DNA of 64,000 nucleotides from DATFVA01 sp963743325 (GTDB taxonomy: Bacteria > Bacteroidota > Ignavibacteria > Ignavibacteriales > Ignavibacteriaceae), in contig CAVUOZ010000010.1 of the NCBI GenBank assembly GCA_963743325.1, positions 186,001 to 250,000 on the forward strand, written 5' to 3'. The notes under the pieces were generated by a model that ran no database searches, was not told where the DNA came from, and saw only the letters and a list, made by a program, of their open reading frames with translations. This document shows, one piece after another, positions 53,622-63,454 of the stretch. Position 1 is the stretch's first letter. Each line of letters begins with the position of its first letter. The position numbers were made by a program, and so were the translations under genes.

Positions 53622-54714
53622 ATGAAAAAGCAAAATAAGATAATTCTTTACGGTATAATTGGATTTATTCTTTTAGCAATATATGCAATTCCAAGGATCA
53701 CTTCTTCGGACTCCGAAAGCGCCGGAAATATAATCGGAGGGAAGCAGTCTGCAAAGACTTCTTTATCGGTAAAATGTCTGATCGTTACAGTCCGGGATCT
53801 CTCAAATGAAATATCAAGTATAGGAACTGCACTGGCTTTCGAAGAAGTTGAGATAAAAAGTGAAACTGCCGGGAGAGTCATAAATATATTCTTTAAAGAA
53901 GGTTCATTCGTATCAAAAGGACAACTGTTAATTAAAATTAATGATTCCGAACTACAGGCACAGCTATCTAAAGCGAAAAACAGTCTAAAATTACTGCAGG
54001 AAAGGGAGGAAAGACAAAGGGTACTTTATGAAAAAAAATTATCCAGTCTAGAAGAATATGATGTTGCACTAAATCAATTGAATGCAGTAAAGTCGGATAT
54101 CGATCTTTTGAATGCTCAAATTGCCAAAACTGAGATCAGAGCTCCTTTTAACGGCAAGATCGGCATTATAAATATAAGCGAGGGGGCTTACGTTTCACCT
54201 GCTGTTGTAATTGCCAGTCTTCAGAACATTTCTCAGATTAAAATTGATTTTACCATTCCTGAAAAATACGCTACATTAATAAAAATTAATGATATTATTA
54301 AGTTCAAACCGGTCAGCGAAAAAGACTATTTTAGCGGGAAAAGTTTACGCAATTGAACCAAAAATTAATACAACGACAAGGACTATTCTTGTTAGAGGTA
54401 TTTACTCAAATGCGGGTAATAAAGTAATACCCGGTTCATTTTTAGAAGTGAAGATTGAGCTTCAAAAAATAAGTAATGCTGTGCTGATTCCATCTTATGC
54501 ATTGATACCCGATATAAAGGATAATATAATATTTGTATACAGAGGAGGTAAAGCAGTCCAGCAGGTGGTTGAAACAGCACTGCGAACGGAAAGTAATGTT
54601 CAGATAACCAATGGAATAAACCCCGGGGACACCATTATTACCTCAGGTATTTTACAGCTGAAGAACAATATGAAAGTAACTATAAGTTCATTGGATAAAG
54701 CGGATAACCAATAA
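53622..54714 (+). pseudogene. RND efflux periplasmic adaptor (HlyD/MexA family), one frameshift
   Basis: Two frames join into about 363 residues. The 5' part has an N-terminal membrane anchor (IILYGIIGFILLAIYAIP), a lipoyl/beta-barrel start (GTALAFEEVEIKSETAGRVINIFFKEGSFVSKGQ), a coiled-coil hairpin and KTEIRAPFNGKIGIINISEGAYV. The 3' part resumes KVYAIEPKINTTTRTILVRG and ends with the membrane-proximal domain (GINPGDTIITSGILQLKNNMKV). The break is at GGGAAAAG (54336-54343), where one A fewer restores the frame. It lies four bases from the pump gene, so the pair is an operon. No TolC gene is visible. Confidence 0.88.
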
Positions 54715-54718
54715 CTTT

Positions 54719-57700
54719 ATGAGTTTATCTAACACTGCCATTCATCGTCCGGTACTTACTATTGTATTCTCGATAATTATTTTATTGCTGGGATCAATAG
54801 GATATACTTTCCTCGGCGTAAGGGAATTTCCTTCTGTCGATACACCAATCATTAACGTCAGTACTTCATATGTGGGTGCTAATGCCGATGTTATTGAAAG
54901 CCAGATAACTGAACCACTTGAAGAATCAATAAATGGGATAGCAGGTATTCGTTCTCTTTCTTCCGTAAGCAGGGATGGAAGAAGCAATATTACTGTTGAG
55001 TTTAATCTTGATGTTGATCTTGAAACTGCGGCAAATGATGTGAGAGACAGGGTTTCAAGAACATTAAATCATCTACCAAAAGATATAGAGAGTCCCAGGG
55101 TGGCAAAAGCTGATGCTGATGCATCACCGATTATTTTTATGACTGTTCAGAGTGATTCAAGAAATTTACTGGAACTCACTGACATTGCCTACAATATTTT
55201 CCTTGAAAGATTTCAAACTATTCCGGGTGTGAGCACTGTAAGTGTCTGGGGCGAAAGAAGATATTCAATGCGACTGTGGCTTGACCCCAATAAGCTTGCG
55301 GCATACAATCTTACAGCCGTTGATGTCAGTGATGCAGTAGCACGTGAGAACATAGAACTACCCACCGGAATTGTCGAAGGACAAAATACTGAACTTTCAA
55401 TAAGAACTTCAGGCAGATTAAATACTATTGACGATTTTGAGAATCTTATTGTCAAAGAAAGTGAAGGGAGCATTATAAAATTTAAAGACGTGGGGACAGT
55501 CACTCTTGGTGCTGAGAATGAAAGAAATATTCTGAAAAGAGATGGTATTCCAATGGTTGGAGTAGTCCTAATTGCACAGCCGGGAGCGAACAATATAGAG
55601 ATATCCAATGAGTTTTATAAAAGACTTGAACAAATTAAAAAAAATCTCCCTCCTGATATAAAAACAGGAATCGGATATGATGTTACCACTTTTATTAAAA
55701 GATTCCATTTCAGAAGTAAAAGAAACTATCCTGATAGCATTCTGTCTTGTTGTCCTCATCATATTCTTATTTCTAAGAGACTGGAGAACTACTCTTATTC
55801 CTGTACTCGCGATTCCGGTCTCCCTTATAGGTGCATTCTTTATTATGTACCTCGCTGATTTTTCAATAAATGTATTAACACTTCTTGGGATTGTTCTTGC
55901 AATTGGAATTGTGGTTGATGATGCTATAGTTGTTCTTGAAAATATTTATACCAAAATTGAAGGTAAAATGGAACCGCTTGAGGCTGCCATTACTGGGATC
56001 GCGTGAAATCTTTTTTGCAATAATTTCAACGACAATAACGCTTGCTGCTGTATTCTTTCCGATTATTTTTTTACAGGGAATAACCGGGAGATTATTCAGA
56101 GAGTTTGGAGTAGTAATTGCCGGTTCTGTAATTATATCGGCATTCGTTGCACTTACTCTGACTCCAATGCTTACCAGTAAAATTCTTAAAAGAAGAGAGC
56201 ATCACAATCGTTTCTATGAAATGACCGAACCTTTCTTCATTAAAATGCATAAAACTTATTCAAAATACCTGGATATATTTTTAAAACATAAATGGGCTGC
56301 AATTGCTTTATCAGCTGTAATGGTAGTGCTGGTCTATATTTTATTTAAAGTAATTCCGAGCGAACTTGCCCCGCTGGAAGACAGAAGCCGGCTGCAAATT
56401 ACAGCTACTACTCCTGAGGGGACTTCATATGATTATATGAGTTCATTTATGGATAGTTTATCTGTTTTGGTTGATTCTAGTGTGAGTGAGAAAGAAGCAG
56501 CTATTTCTATTACGGCAGGGGGAGGAGGAGGCGGTTCAGGAGTAAATTCCGGTTTTATTAATCTAATGTTAAAACAACCTGACGAAAGAACAAGATCTCA
56601 GAAACAGATAGCAGATCAACTGGCTGTAAACGTTTTAAGTTAAATCAGGCAAGAATAATAGTCACTCAGCAGCAGACAATAGGAAGCGGCGGAGGCAGCA
56701 GGGGTCTTCCGGTACAGTTTGTAATTCAGGCTCCTGATTTTGAACATCTACAGAAATGTATTACCGAATATTCTTCGATGAAGCAAAAAAATCTCCGGTA
56801 TTCCAGATGGTGGATGTAAATCTTAAATTCAACAAACCTGAACTCAGACTAACGGTGAACAGGGATAAAGCAAGAGATCTTAGGTGTATCTGTAGCTGAT
56901 ATTGCAGTAACAATCCAGGCTGCGTTCAGCGGTCAGAATATACGGTTACTTTATCAGAGGCAGTAAACAATATCAGATCATTGGTCAGGTGCAGCGGGAA
57001 AATAGGGATTCTCCTTTTGACCTTAGTTCTTTATATGTAAAGAATAACCGAGGTGAGTTAATACAGCTCGATAATATCATCGATTTGAATGAGCAGGTCA
57101 CACCTCCTCAATTATACAGATATAACAGGTTTGTATCTGCGACAGTATCGGCAGGACTTGCTCCTGATAAAAGTCTTGGACAGGGTATAGATGAAATGAG
57201 AAGAATCTCCTCAAAGGTTCTTGATGACAATTTTACCACCGCTTTAAGCGGACCATCTAAAGATTTTGAAGAAAGTTCATCATCTTTATTATTTGCATTC
57301 CTGCTGGCTATAATTATTATATACTTAATTCTAGCTGCGCAATTTGAAAGTTTCAGGGATCCATTCATTATTTTATTCACTATCCCTCTTGCGATAGGCG
57401 GTGCCTTACTCACTCTATGGATCTTTGATCAGACACTCAATATATTCAGCCAGATCGGAATAATCATGCTAATTGGATTGGTAACAAAGAATGGAATTCT
57501 GATCGTAGAATTCGCCAATCAAAAGAAAGTCCAGGGACTTGATAAATTAAACTCTGTCAGAGAAGCCGCTGCTTCAAGATTAAGGCCTATTTTAATGACA
57601 AGTTTATCAACTATACTCGGGACATTACCAATTGCTTTTGCATTAGGTGCGGGATCAAGCAGCAGGGTTTCAATGGGTATTGCAGTTATAGGGGGATTAA

Positions 57701-57786
57701 TCTTTTCCACATTTTTCACTTTATTTGTTGTACCGGCATCTTATGTTTATTTCTCATCCAATAAATCTAATGTAATAAAAGAGTAA
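54719..57786 (+). pseudogene. RND efflux pump (HAE1/AcrB family), multiple frameshifts
   Basis: The homology covers a full-length pump (~1020 residues): SLSNTAIHRPVLTIVFSIIILLLGSIGYTFLGVREFPSVD at the start, periplasmic VWGERRYSMRLWLDPNKLAAYNL, the TM4 region LAIGIVVDDAIVVLENI with its proton-relay Asp pair, GGGGGGSGVNSGFI, and the C-terminal FSQIGIIMLIGLVTKNGILIVEFAN. Six single-base changes of frame are read: extra base at about 55697-55700 (AAAA), 56001, 56882 and 56939; missing base at about 56635 and 56757. As written it cannot make a pump. Similarity is well preserved between breaks, so decay is recent or the consensus is locally poor. Confidence 0.9.
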
Positions 57787-58083
57787 GAAGGTCAGGGAAT
57801 TGATTTAACGCATTTATTATTTTAATTAATAGTTTCTAGTATTACGCCGAACTACTTTCTTATCTAACAGCCATCTAACAGCCATCTAACGGCCTTTAAA
57901 CGGCCTACAATCAGCCTATAAGTATAGTCCCTTTATTAATTAACTTAAAGCATTTTTGCCTATAAAAATGCTGAAATCTTAACTCAAAGTTGCTAATTAG
58001 TTAATTTTTCAGGCTTCAGAACATTATCAAATTTATTTTTGTTATAATAAATTGACGGCTTCCCCAGCCTGGTCTGACAATTC
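57787..58083. other. Intergenic region with tandem repeat and hairpin
   Basis: It holds the 11-bp repeat at 57862 and a hairpin AGCATTTTT/AAAAATGCT at 57949-57972 without a following T-run. No gene is present. Confidence 0.5.
57862..57916. repeat. 11-bp tandem repeat, five units
   Basis: ATCTAACAGCC occurs twice, followed by ATCTAACGGCC, TTTAAACGGCC and TACAATCAGCC, all in register. The period equals about one helical turn. It lies between the end of the RND pump gene and a leader element. Confidence 0.7.
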
Positions 58084-58211
58084 AATTGTTTATATTTAAA
58101 AATAATTGCAGATTTGTCTAAGTAATTTTCTGTACTCCGAGAGAGTAAGAACTCAGGGCTGGATTACTGATATATTAAAATTATACATACCATAAACTCT
58201 CCCGAAGCAGA
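58084..58211 (+). promoter_or_regulatory. Conserved leader element, copy 11
   Basis: ATTGTTTATATTTAAAAATAATTGCAG is the promoter half. TGTACTCCGAGAGAGTAAGAACTC opens and AAACTCTCCCGAAGCAGA closes the leader. GAGAG/CTCTC is kept while the outer stem loses one pair. It ends 41 nt before the TTG start at 58253. Confidence 0.6.
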
Positions 58212-58252
58212 CCTGCACAAATATCAAATATTTCAAGAGGAGGCTTGTTAAT

Positions 58253-59803
58253 TTGAGATCAATGAAATCCTGCTGTGCTGGAAAGACTATTATGCAGATT
58301 CTGTTTTTCGTTCTGCTGTTTCTTTTTAATGCCATTTCCCAGGATAAAGTTCAAAGAACTGTGATGCCGGAAAGTCACTATTCTAAAGAGTCACGCAAAA
58401 TTCAGAACCCGAATCCATGTAATGTACCGGCAATGCTGAAGAACAAAGACAGTTTGATGACAGCTTTAGAAAATCAGCAGGCAGTATTGTACAGAGGGGA
58501 AAGATTTGACGCGAAAGCCTCTAAAACAACATATAGAAAAACGGTGCTTGATAATGGATTGATGCTGATCGAACTGATTAATCGAGCATGGGTTGGGTCA
58601 GCGTGGGAGAATATACATAAGGCTTTATATACATACGACGGAAATAGTAATCTGATTGAACAGATCAATCAGGATTGGGATGGAACTGCCTGGGTGAATA
58701 ATTCCAGGTATAAATTCACATTTGACGAGAATAATAACCAGGTTGAATGGCGGCTCCAGACCTGGAATGGTTCTGTCTGGGTGAATGACTCTAAGTATAC
58801 ATACACTTATGACGGGAACAATAACCTTACTATATGGCTCTGCCAGTCGTGGGACGGCACCCGATGGATGAATGAAACTAAAACTTCATATGTATATGAG
58901 GGGAATAATAACCTGACAATAGAATTCCTTCAATACTGGGGTGCCTACGGATGGATTAATGCAAATGTGTACTACTATACTTATGACGGGAATAATAACC
59001 TGATAGAAAAGCTCAGTCAATACTTCACAGGTTACGGTTGGGTGAATTATAATAAATCTACATTTACATATGAAGGAAATAATAAGCTGACGGAGGCACT
59101 TCTTCAATACTGGACTGATTCGTCCTGGGTTAATGCGACTAAGGATTCATATACGTATGACGGAAATAATAAACTGGTTGAATGGCTAAGTCAATTCTGG
59201 GATCTTTCCATATGGCTGAATAACCAAAAAGTTTCGTATACTTATAACGGTAACCTGGTTGAAGAGCTCAACCAAGGATGGGATGGTTCCGCATGGGTGA
59301 ATACCTATGAGTTTTCATATACATATGACGGAAGCAATAACCTGATTGAAGTGCTTAAACAAAACTGGGAAGGTTTTGCCTGGGTCAATTTCGATAAGAA
59401 TTCATATATGTATGATGGTAACAATAACCTCGTTGAAGAGCTCAATGAGTACTGGAATGGTTCTGCCTGGGTCAATAATTTAAAGTACTTATATACATAT
59501 GGCCCGGTAGGCATCGTAAAAGATGATCTCAAGAATACAAATTCTTTCTGCTTATTGAATAATTATCCTAATCCGTTTAACCCGGATACAAAAATTAGTT
59601 GGCAGTCTCCATCAGCTAGTTGGCAGACACTGAAAATATATGACATCCTTGGAAACGAGATTGCAACCCTTGTAAATGAATATAAACCGGCAGGGAAGTA
59701 TTATATTGAATTCAATGCAGTGAACCTTCCCAGCGGAGTATATTTCTATCACCTGACAGCAGGTTCATTTGTTGATACTAAGAAAATGATCCTCCTCCGT
59801 TAG
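58253..59803 (+). CDS. Secreted WD/YD-like repeat protein with T9SS sorting domain (paralogue 3)
   Basis: The product has 516 residues. TTG at 58253 is taken as start: AGGAGG lies nine bases upstream, and the site aligns with ATGTTG of the paralogue at 23342, where here AATTTG is found; ATG at 58262 is the alternative. The signal peptide is TIMQILFFVLLFLFNAISQ. Eleven 29-residue repeats (QxWDGxAWVNxxKxxYTYDGNNNLxExL) are followed by a T9SS domain (LNNYPNPFNPDTKISW to TKKMILLR). One repeat lacks two residues (YNGNLVEEL). The CTD is closer to those of 18032 and 19533 (SWQSPSASWQTLKIYDIL) than to its own paralogues, suggesting domain exchange. Confidence 0.87.
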   Translation: MRSMKSCCAGKTIMQILFFVLLFLFNAISQDKVQRTVMPESHYSKESRKIQNPNPCNVPAMLKNKDSLMTALENQQAVLYRGERFDAKASKTTYRKTVLDNGLMLIELINRAWVGSAWENIHKALYTYDGNSNLIEQINQDWDGTAWVNNSRYKFTFDENNNQVEWRLQTWNGSVWVNDSKYTYTYDGNNNLTIWLCQSWDGTRWMNETKTSYVYEGNNNLTIEFLQYWGAYGWINANVYYYTYDGNNNLIEKLSQYFTGYGWVNYNKSTFTYEGNNKLTEALLQYWTDSSWVNATKDSYTYDGNNKLVEWLSQFWDLSIWLNNQKVSYTYNGNLVEELNQGWDGSAWVNTYEFSYTYDGSNNLIEVLKQNWEGFAWVNFDKNSYMYDGNNNLVEELNEYWNGSAWVNNLKYLYTYGPVGIVKDDLKNTNSFCLLNNYPNPFNPDTKISWQSPSASWQTLKIYDILGNEIATLVNEYKPAGKYYIEFNAVNLPSGVYFYHLTAGSFVDTKKMILLR

Positions 59804-59874
59804 CACTACTGTAAACTCCCTTCATTGTCTTTGGCAGAGTGCATCCACAATTAAAACTTTTTAATAATCCAATA

Positions 59875-60441
59875 TTATGGAAACCGGTTTTCTTTGGAAG
59901 TACCATATTTGGGATACAAATTAAATAATGAATCCTGCAAAATCTCCGGTTCTGTTTTCCGCTTATTTATTTCATAAAGCAATTCCCCGTAAGAATTTTT
60001 CATCCAGTGAATGGTGGATTTACCCTTAAGAAAGAAAACATGTTTAATTTTATACAGCTGTATGGCTCCTTTACACATAAGGCAGGGCTCAAATGAAGAA
60101 ATCAGAACCAGGCTGTCTCTGTTTAATTCATTAAATCTCCTGATTCCTACGTTTTTAATCGCATCCGTGATGGCATTAATTTCCGCATGTCCACCTGCAG
60201 ATGTGTCCCTTAATACCGTATTATAACCTCTTCCTATGATCCTGTTATTATAAAGAATTACAGCGGCAACCGGGACATCGAGTGATTTTATCGACTCTTT
60301 CCCAAGTTCAAAAAGTTCACTTTTAATATTATTGTTAATCTTTTTTTCGGGAAACAGATGATAAAACTGGGATTCAATGTTAATAGAAATGAGCAAAAGG
60401 AATAATATTGCAGCGATAAATATCGGTAATGACTTTTTCAA
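59875..60441 (-). CDS. Membrane-anchored cytidine/nucleoside deaminase-like zinc protein
   Basis: The product has 188 residues. An N-terminal hydrophobic helix (LPIFIAAILFLLLISI) is unusual for the family and suggests membrane attachment or export. The CDA-fold zinc site is complete: HAE at 85-87 (GGHAEINAI) and PCLMC at 119-123 (SFEPCLMCKGAI), as in guanine/tRNA-adenosine-type deaminases. Its start overlaps the methyltransferase stop by 4 bases, so it is the last gene of the operon. Given the neighbours it may act on a small-molecule intermediate rather than tRNA (inference). Confidence 0.85.
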   Translation of the reverse strand: MKKSLPIFIAAILFLLLISINIESQFYHLFPEKKINNNIKSELFELGKESIKSLDVPVAAVILYNNRIIGRGYNTVLRDTSAGGHAEINAITDAIKNVGIRRFNELNRDSLVLISSFEPCLMCKGAIQLYKIKHVFFLKGKSTIHWMKNSYGELLYEINKRKTEPEILQDSLFNLYPKYGTSKENRFP

Positions 60442-61214
60442 TGCTTGTCTATTTTGATCAATGGAAATGGAGAAAGTTTTTTCAATCCTGTCCCGGATAA
60501 TATCTTATTCAATAAAGTTCTGTTTTCTATTATTTCAGGATTAAAATTAAATAAATCTTTGTAAGAATGATGAAAATAAGACTTTGCCGCTTCGGGAATG
60601 CCAAGTTCATCATAATATTTTTTCGTTCTTTCTTCTGCTGGGGCAATCTTATCTTCCTTATAAAAATTTGAATCTGCAATAAATATAGATCCTCCGGGAC
60701 GTACATAATTAAAAGTTTTATTGATGGTATTAACAAGATCAGAGAAGTACTGTATTGAGCTTGCGAATAGAACAGTATCAAATGAGTCCTTATCAAATAA
60801 ATCCATAAAGATATCACCGTAAATGATTTTCAGTTTTTTATTATTATTAAAAACTTTTGCCCCTTGCTTTAACTCGAATTCATTTAAATCAATCGCGAAA
60901 ACAGTATTCCCTGTCTTGCTTGAAATCAGATTAGATAACCAGCAATTACCCGCCCCGACATCAAGAATACTTAAGGATGAATATTTTGAGAAATATCTTA
61001 CCAGATTATCTGCTGTAATTTTTCTAAACTGCCATTCATCGAAATGCTGATGATTAGCCTTTATTAAAGGAAGAAGTTCCAAAGTTTCATCGTCATAAAT
61101 TCTTCGCTCTTTGGTTCTTACCTTAAGATATAAATTTTCCTTTGAATTGAAATATCCCTGTGGCGATAAATAATATACACCTTCTTTTAAACAATCCGTG
61201 GATAAATTGATCAT
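60438..61214 (-). CDS. Class I SAM-dependent methyltransferase
   Basis: The product has 258 residues. An N-terminal extension (EGVYYLSPQGYFNSKENLYLKVRTKERRIYDDETLELLPLI, in two parts) precedes the Rossmann methyltransferase. Motif I is ILDVGAGNCWLS (Asp85), the acidic end of strand 2 is AIDLN, motif post-I IIYGDIFMDL and motif II FDTVLFASSIQYF. A substrate cap with FHHSYKDLF follows. It overlaps both neighbours by 4 bases (ATGA). The extension resembles the Trm112-like or 'young' methyltransferase type that modifies lipids or quinones, but the substrate is unknown. Confidence 0.85.
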   Translation of the reverse strand: MINLSTDCLKEGVYYLSPQGYFNSKENLYLKVRTKERRIYDDETLELLPLIKANHQHFDEWQFRKITADNLVRYFSKYSSLSILDVGAGNCWLSNLISSKTGNTVFAIDLNEFELKQGAKVFNNNKKLKIIYGDIFMDLFDKDSFDTVLFASSIQYFSDLVNTINKTFNYVRPGGSIFIADSNFYKEDKIAPAEERTKKYYDELGIPEAAKSYFHHSYKDLFNFNPEIIENRTLLNKILSGTGLKKLSPFPLIKIDKH

Positions 61215-62002
61215 TTCTTCTTAAAGATCGAAATAAAATTGTCACACATAAAAGATACAGGATAAAGCATTTCAATTTTATTATCTAGCTTATCAAATAA
61301 TGAAGTAATTACAGGATGCTTTGAGTACCAGTAATCTGCAGGCGGCGGGGGAGAAAGAATCCGCAATGCTTTGGTTTGAATTAAATTAAAACCTTCTCCT
61401 AAAATCTTCTTTAATTCTGAAGGAGAATAATATCTGACAAATACTGATTCTTCCCCAATATTTGCCATAGTGCCTTTTTTCTTCAGGCGTCTGAAAGATC
61501 TTTTGAATTCGCCTTTGAAAAACAGTGCCAGCTCCCATATTGAAAAATGCGGCATAACAGTGCAAATTAAATATCCATCCGGGTTGAGCAGAGTTTTAAT
61601 TTCACATACGACAGGTGATAAATCATCGATGCAGTTAAATCCGCCAAGATTGGAAATTACGGCATCAAATTTTTCATTACAAAGCTGATTCAAGTCAGTA
61701 TAGCTCAGTTTTCTGAATTCAAGGCCCTGCTTTTCCTCTTTAGATACTGCATTTCTTAACATTTTATCCGAAATATCAGTAGCCAGCACTCTGTATCCTT
61801 TTGCTGCCAGGTAATGTGCATCTATCCCGCTCCCGCAGTTTAATTCAAGTAAATACGATTTCGGTTTAACTGTATTTATGATGGTCTCATAAAACTTCTC
61901 ACGCATTATTCTGACAGATTTATTTGTAAGCTGCAGACCATCATATTCATCAGCAAGATTCCCGAATCCAATATTAATTGCTCCATAATTAATCTGATTC
62001 AT
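61211..62002 (-). CDS. Class I SAM-dependent methyltransferase
   Basis: The product has 263 residues. Motif I is LLELNCGSGIDAHYLAAKGY (residues 51-70), the strand 2 acidic residue is in VLATDISDKML (Asp76), and motif IV is FDAVISNLGGFNCI, where the N-L-G is typical of non-nucleic-acid methyltransferases. A long C-terminal part (WELALFFKGEFKRSFRRLKKKG, LSPPPPADYWYSKHP) may bind a large or lipidic substrate. It overlaps the radical SAM gene and the next methyltransferase by 4 bases each. It is distinct in sequence from the neighbouring methyltransferase, so it is not a tandem duplicate. Confidence 0.88.
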   Translation of the reverse strand: MNQINYGAINIGFGNLADEYDGLQLTNKSVRIMREKFYETIINTVKPKSYLLELNCGSGIDAHYLAAKGYRVLATDISDKMLRNAVSKEEKQGLEFRKLSYTDLNQLCNEKFDAVISNLGGFNCIDDLSPVVCEIKTLLNPDGYLICTVMPHFSIWELALFFKGEFKRSFRRLKKKGTMANIGEESVFVRYYSPSELKKILGEGFNLIQTKALRILSPPPPADYWYSKHPVITSLFDKLDNKIEMLYPVSFMCDNFISIFKKK

Positions 62003-63453
62003 TTTGTCTCAAGTGATGGTGTCAAAAATTCTTCTCTGATGTATGGATTTAATTTCAAACGGAAGCGAACAAACAGGAGGACAAGGAACGGCAGCTTATA
62101 GAAATGTTTCCATTCTCTGTTTTTTAACATTTTATAAAGCCTGTATTCTATATGCACAAAACGATGCAGTAATTTATAGAAAGCTTTTTCATATGTTCCT
62201 ACGAACATCATATCAAGATCATCTGAATCTGTCCAGTTGGTTTTATTTTTCAAGTCTTCTTTAACCCGGGAATAAAATACTGTTCCGGGCAGGGGATAGC
62301 TTACCGAAATACCGATATCCTCAGGGATGCATTCACGTATCATTTCCCGGGTTTTAATTATGTCATTCCAGTACTCTCCGGTGTAGCCAAACTGGATAAA
62401 GAAAGCTATTTTCATTCCCAGCTTTTTAACTTTGACTGTGGTATCATAGATCTGTTTTACCTGTGTACCTTTATCCATTGCATCAAGTATCTTCTGACTT
62501 CCGGATTCAGCCCCGATCCATATTATCTCACACCCTGAACTTTTTAAGTCCTGGATTGTATTTCCTCTAAGCAAGAGATCGGGACGCGATAAACATTTAT
62601 AAGGAACTTTAATATCTAACCTTTTTAATTCTTCAGAAAAATCTTTTATCCAATTCGGTTTCAAACCGAAAATATCATCTGTTATCCAGAGATGGTCAAC
62701 ATTATACTTCTCCTTTAAATCTTTAATTTGATTTGCAGCATTCTTCGGGGAGCGTGAATTATAGATTTTTCCATATAAAGGTTTTGCACACCAGTTGCAG
62801 CTATATGGACATCCCCTTGTAGTTGAAATATTTAATGAAAAATAATCATGGTTATCATACCATATATTTTTGTAATTATTTATGTCGACTAAAGAATAAT
62901 CAGGATAAGGAAGTATGTCGAGATTATCTATCAGTCTTCTGCTTTTTGTTTTATGAATTTTATTCCCATATGAAAAGATTAATCCGTCTATAGATAGTCT
63001 TTCATTATAAAATTTATTTTCATTGTAGGATGTAATGACTTCCTGAAGGGTAATCTCTGCCTCACCATATATTATTGCATCCACTCCTGCATCCAGGTAA
63101 TATTTTGAGAAATCAGTTGCATCAGAGCTATAAATGATAGAGGGTATACCTAATTCCTTTGCTGTTCGAATAAAGCTTAACGCAGCCTGCCGCATATTTG
63201 AAAGACACATCTTAGTCAGATAATTAAATTCATCGTCACAAATCAAAAGCATATCGGGAATTGTTTCTTTTATTTTGTTATTAAAATCATCAGTACTTTC
63301 GCTTAGCATGGCGTCATAAAAAAGAATCTCGTGGCCTGATTGTCTTAATATTGTTGCTGCATATAAGGCGCCCAGGGGCGGATATGGCATCCGTCTTTCC
63401 AACTCTTTTGAATCCAGAATTCTGAAATAAGACTGACCGATTAATATCTTCAT
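61999..63453 (-). CDS. B12-binding-domain radical SAM enzyme
   Basis: The product has 484 residues. The N-terminal cobalamin-binding-like Rossmann domain (about 1-150) starts RRMPYPPLGALYAATILRQSGHEILFYDAML-type and lacks an obvious DxHxxG, so base-off B12 binding is not assured. The radical SAM core has Cys215, Cys219 and Cys222 in GCPYSCNWC, then GAESGSQKILDAMDKG and the TIM-barrel end. The C-terminal region is helical and basic. Such proteins methylate unreactive carbons or rearrange precursors in natural-product, tetrapyrrole or hopanoid-like pathways. Its stop overlaps the start of the first methyltransferase. Confidence 0.9.
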   Translation of the reverse strand: MKILIGQSYFRILDSKELERRMPYPPLGALYAATILRQSGHEILFYDAMLSESTDDFNNKIKETIPDMLLICDDEFNYLTKMCLSNMRQAALSFIRTAKELGIPSIIYSSDATDFSKYYLDAGVDAIIYGEAEITLQEVITSYNENKFYNERLSIDGLIFSYGNKIHKTKSRRLIDNLDILPYPDYSLVDINNYKNIWYDNHDYFSLNISTTRGCPYSCNWCAKPLYGKIYNSRSPKNAANQIKDLKEKYNVDHLWITDDIFGLKPNWIKDFSEELKRLDIKVPYKCLSRPDLLLRGNTIQDLKSSGCEIIWIGAESGSQKILDAMDKGTQVKQIYDTTVKVKKLGMKIAFFIQFGYTGEYWNDIIKTREMIRECIPEDIGISVSYPLPGTVFYSRVKEDLKNKTNWTDSDDLDMMFVGTYEKAFYKLLHRFVHIEYRLYKMLKNREWKHFYKLPFLVLLFVRFRLKLNPYIREEFLTPSLETK

Positions 63454-63454
63454 C

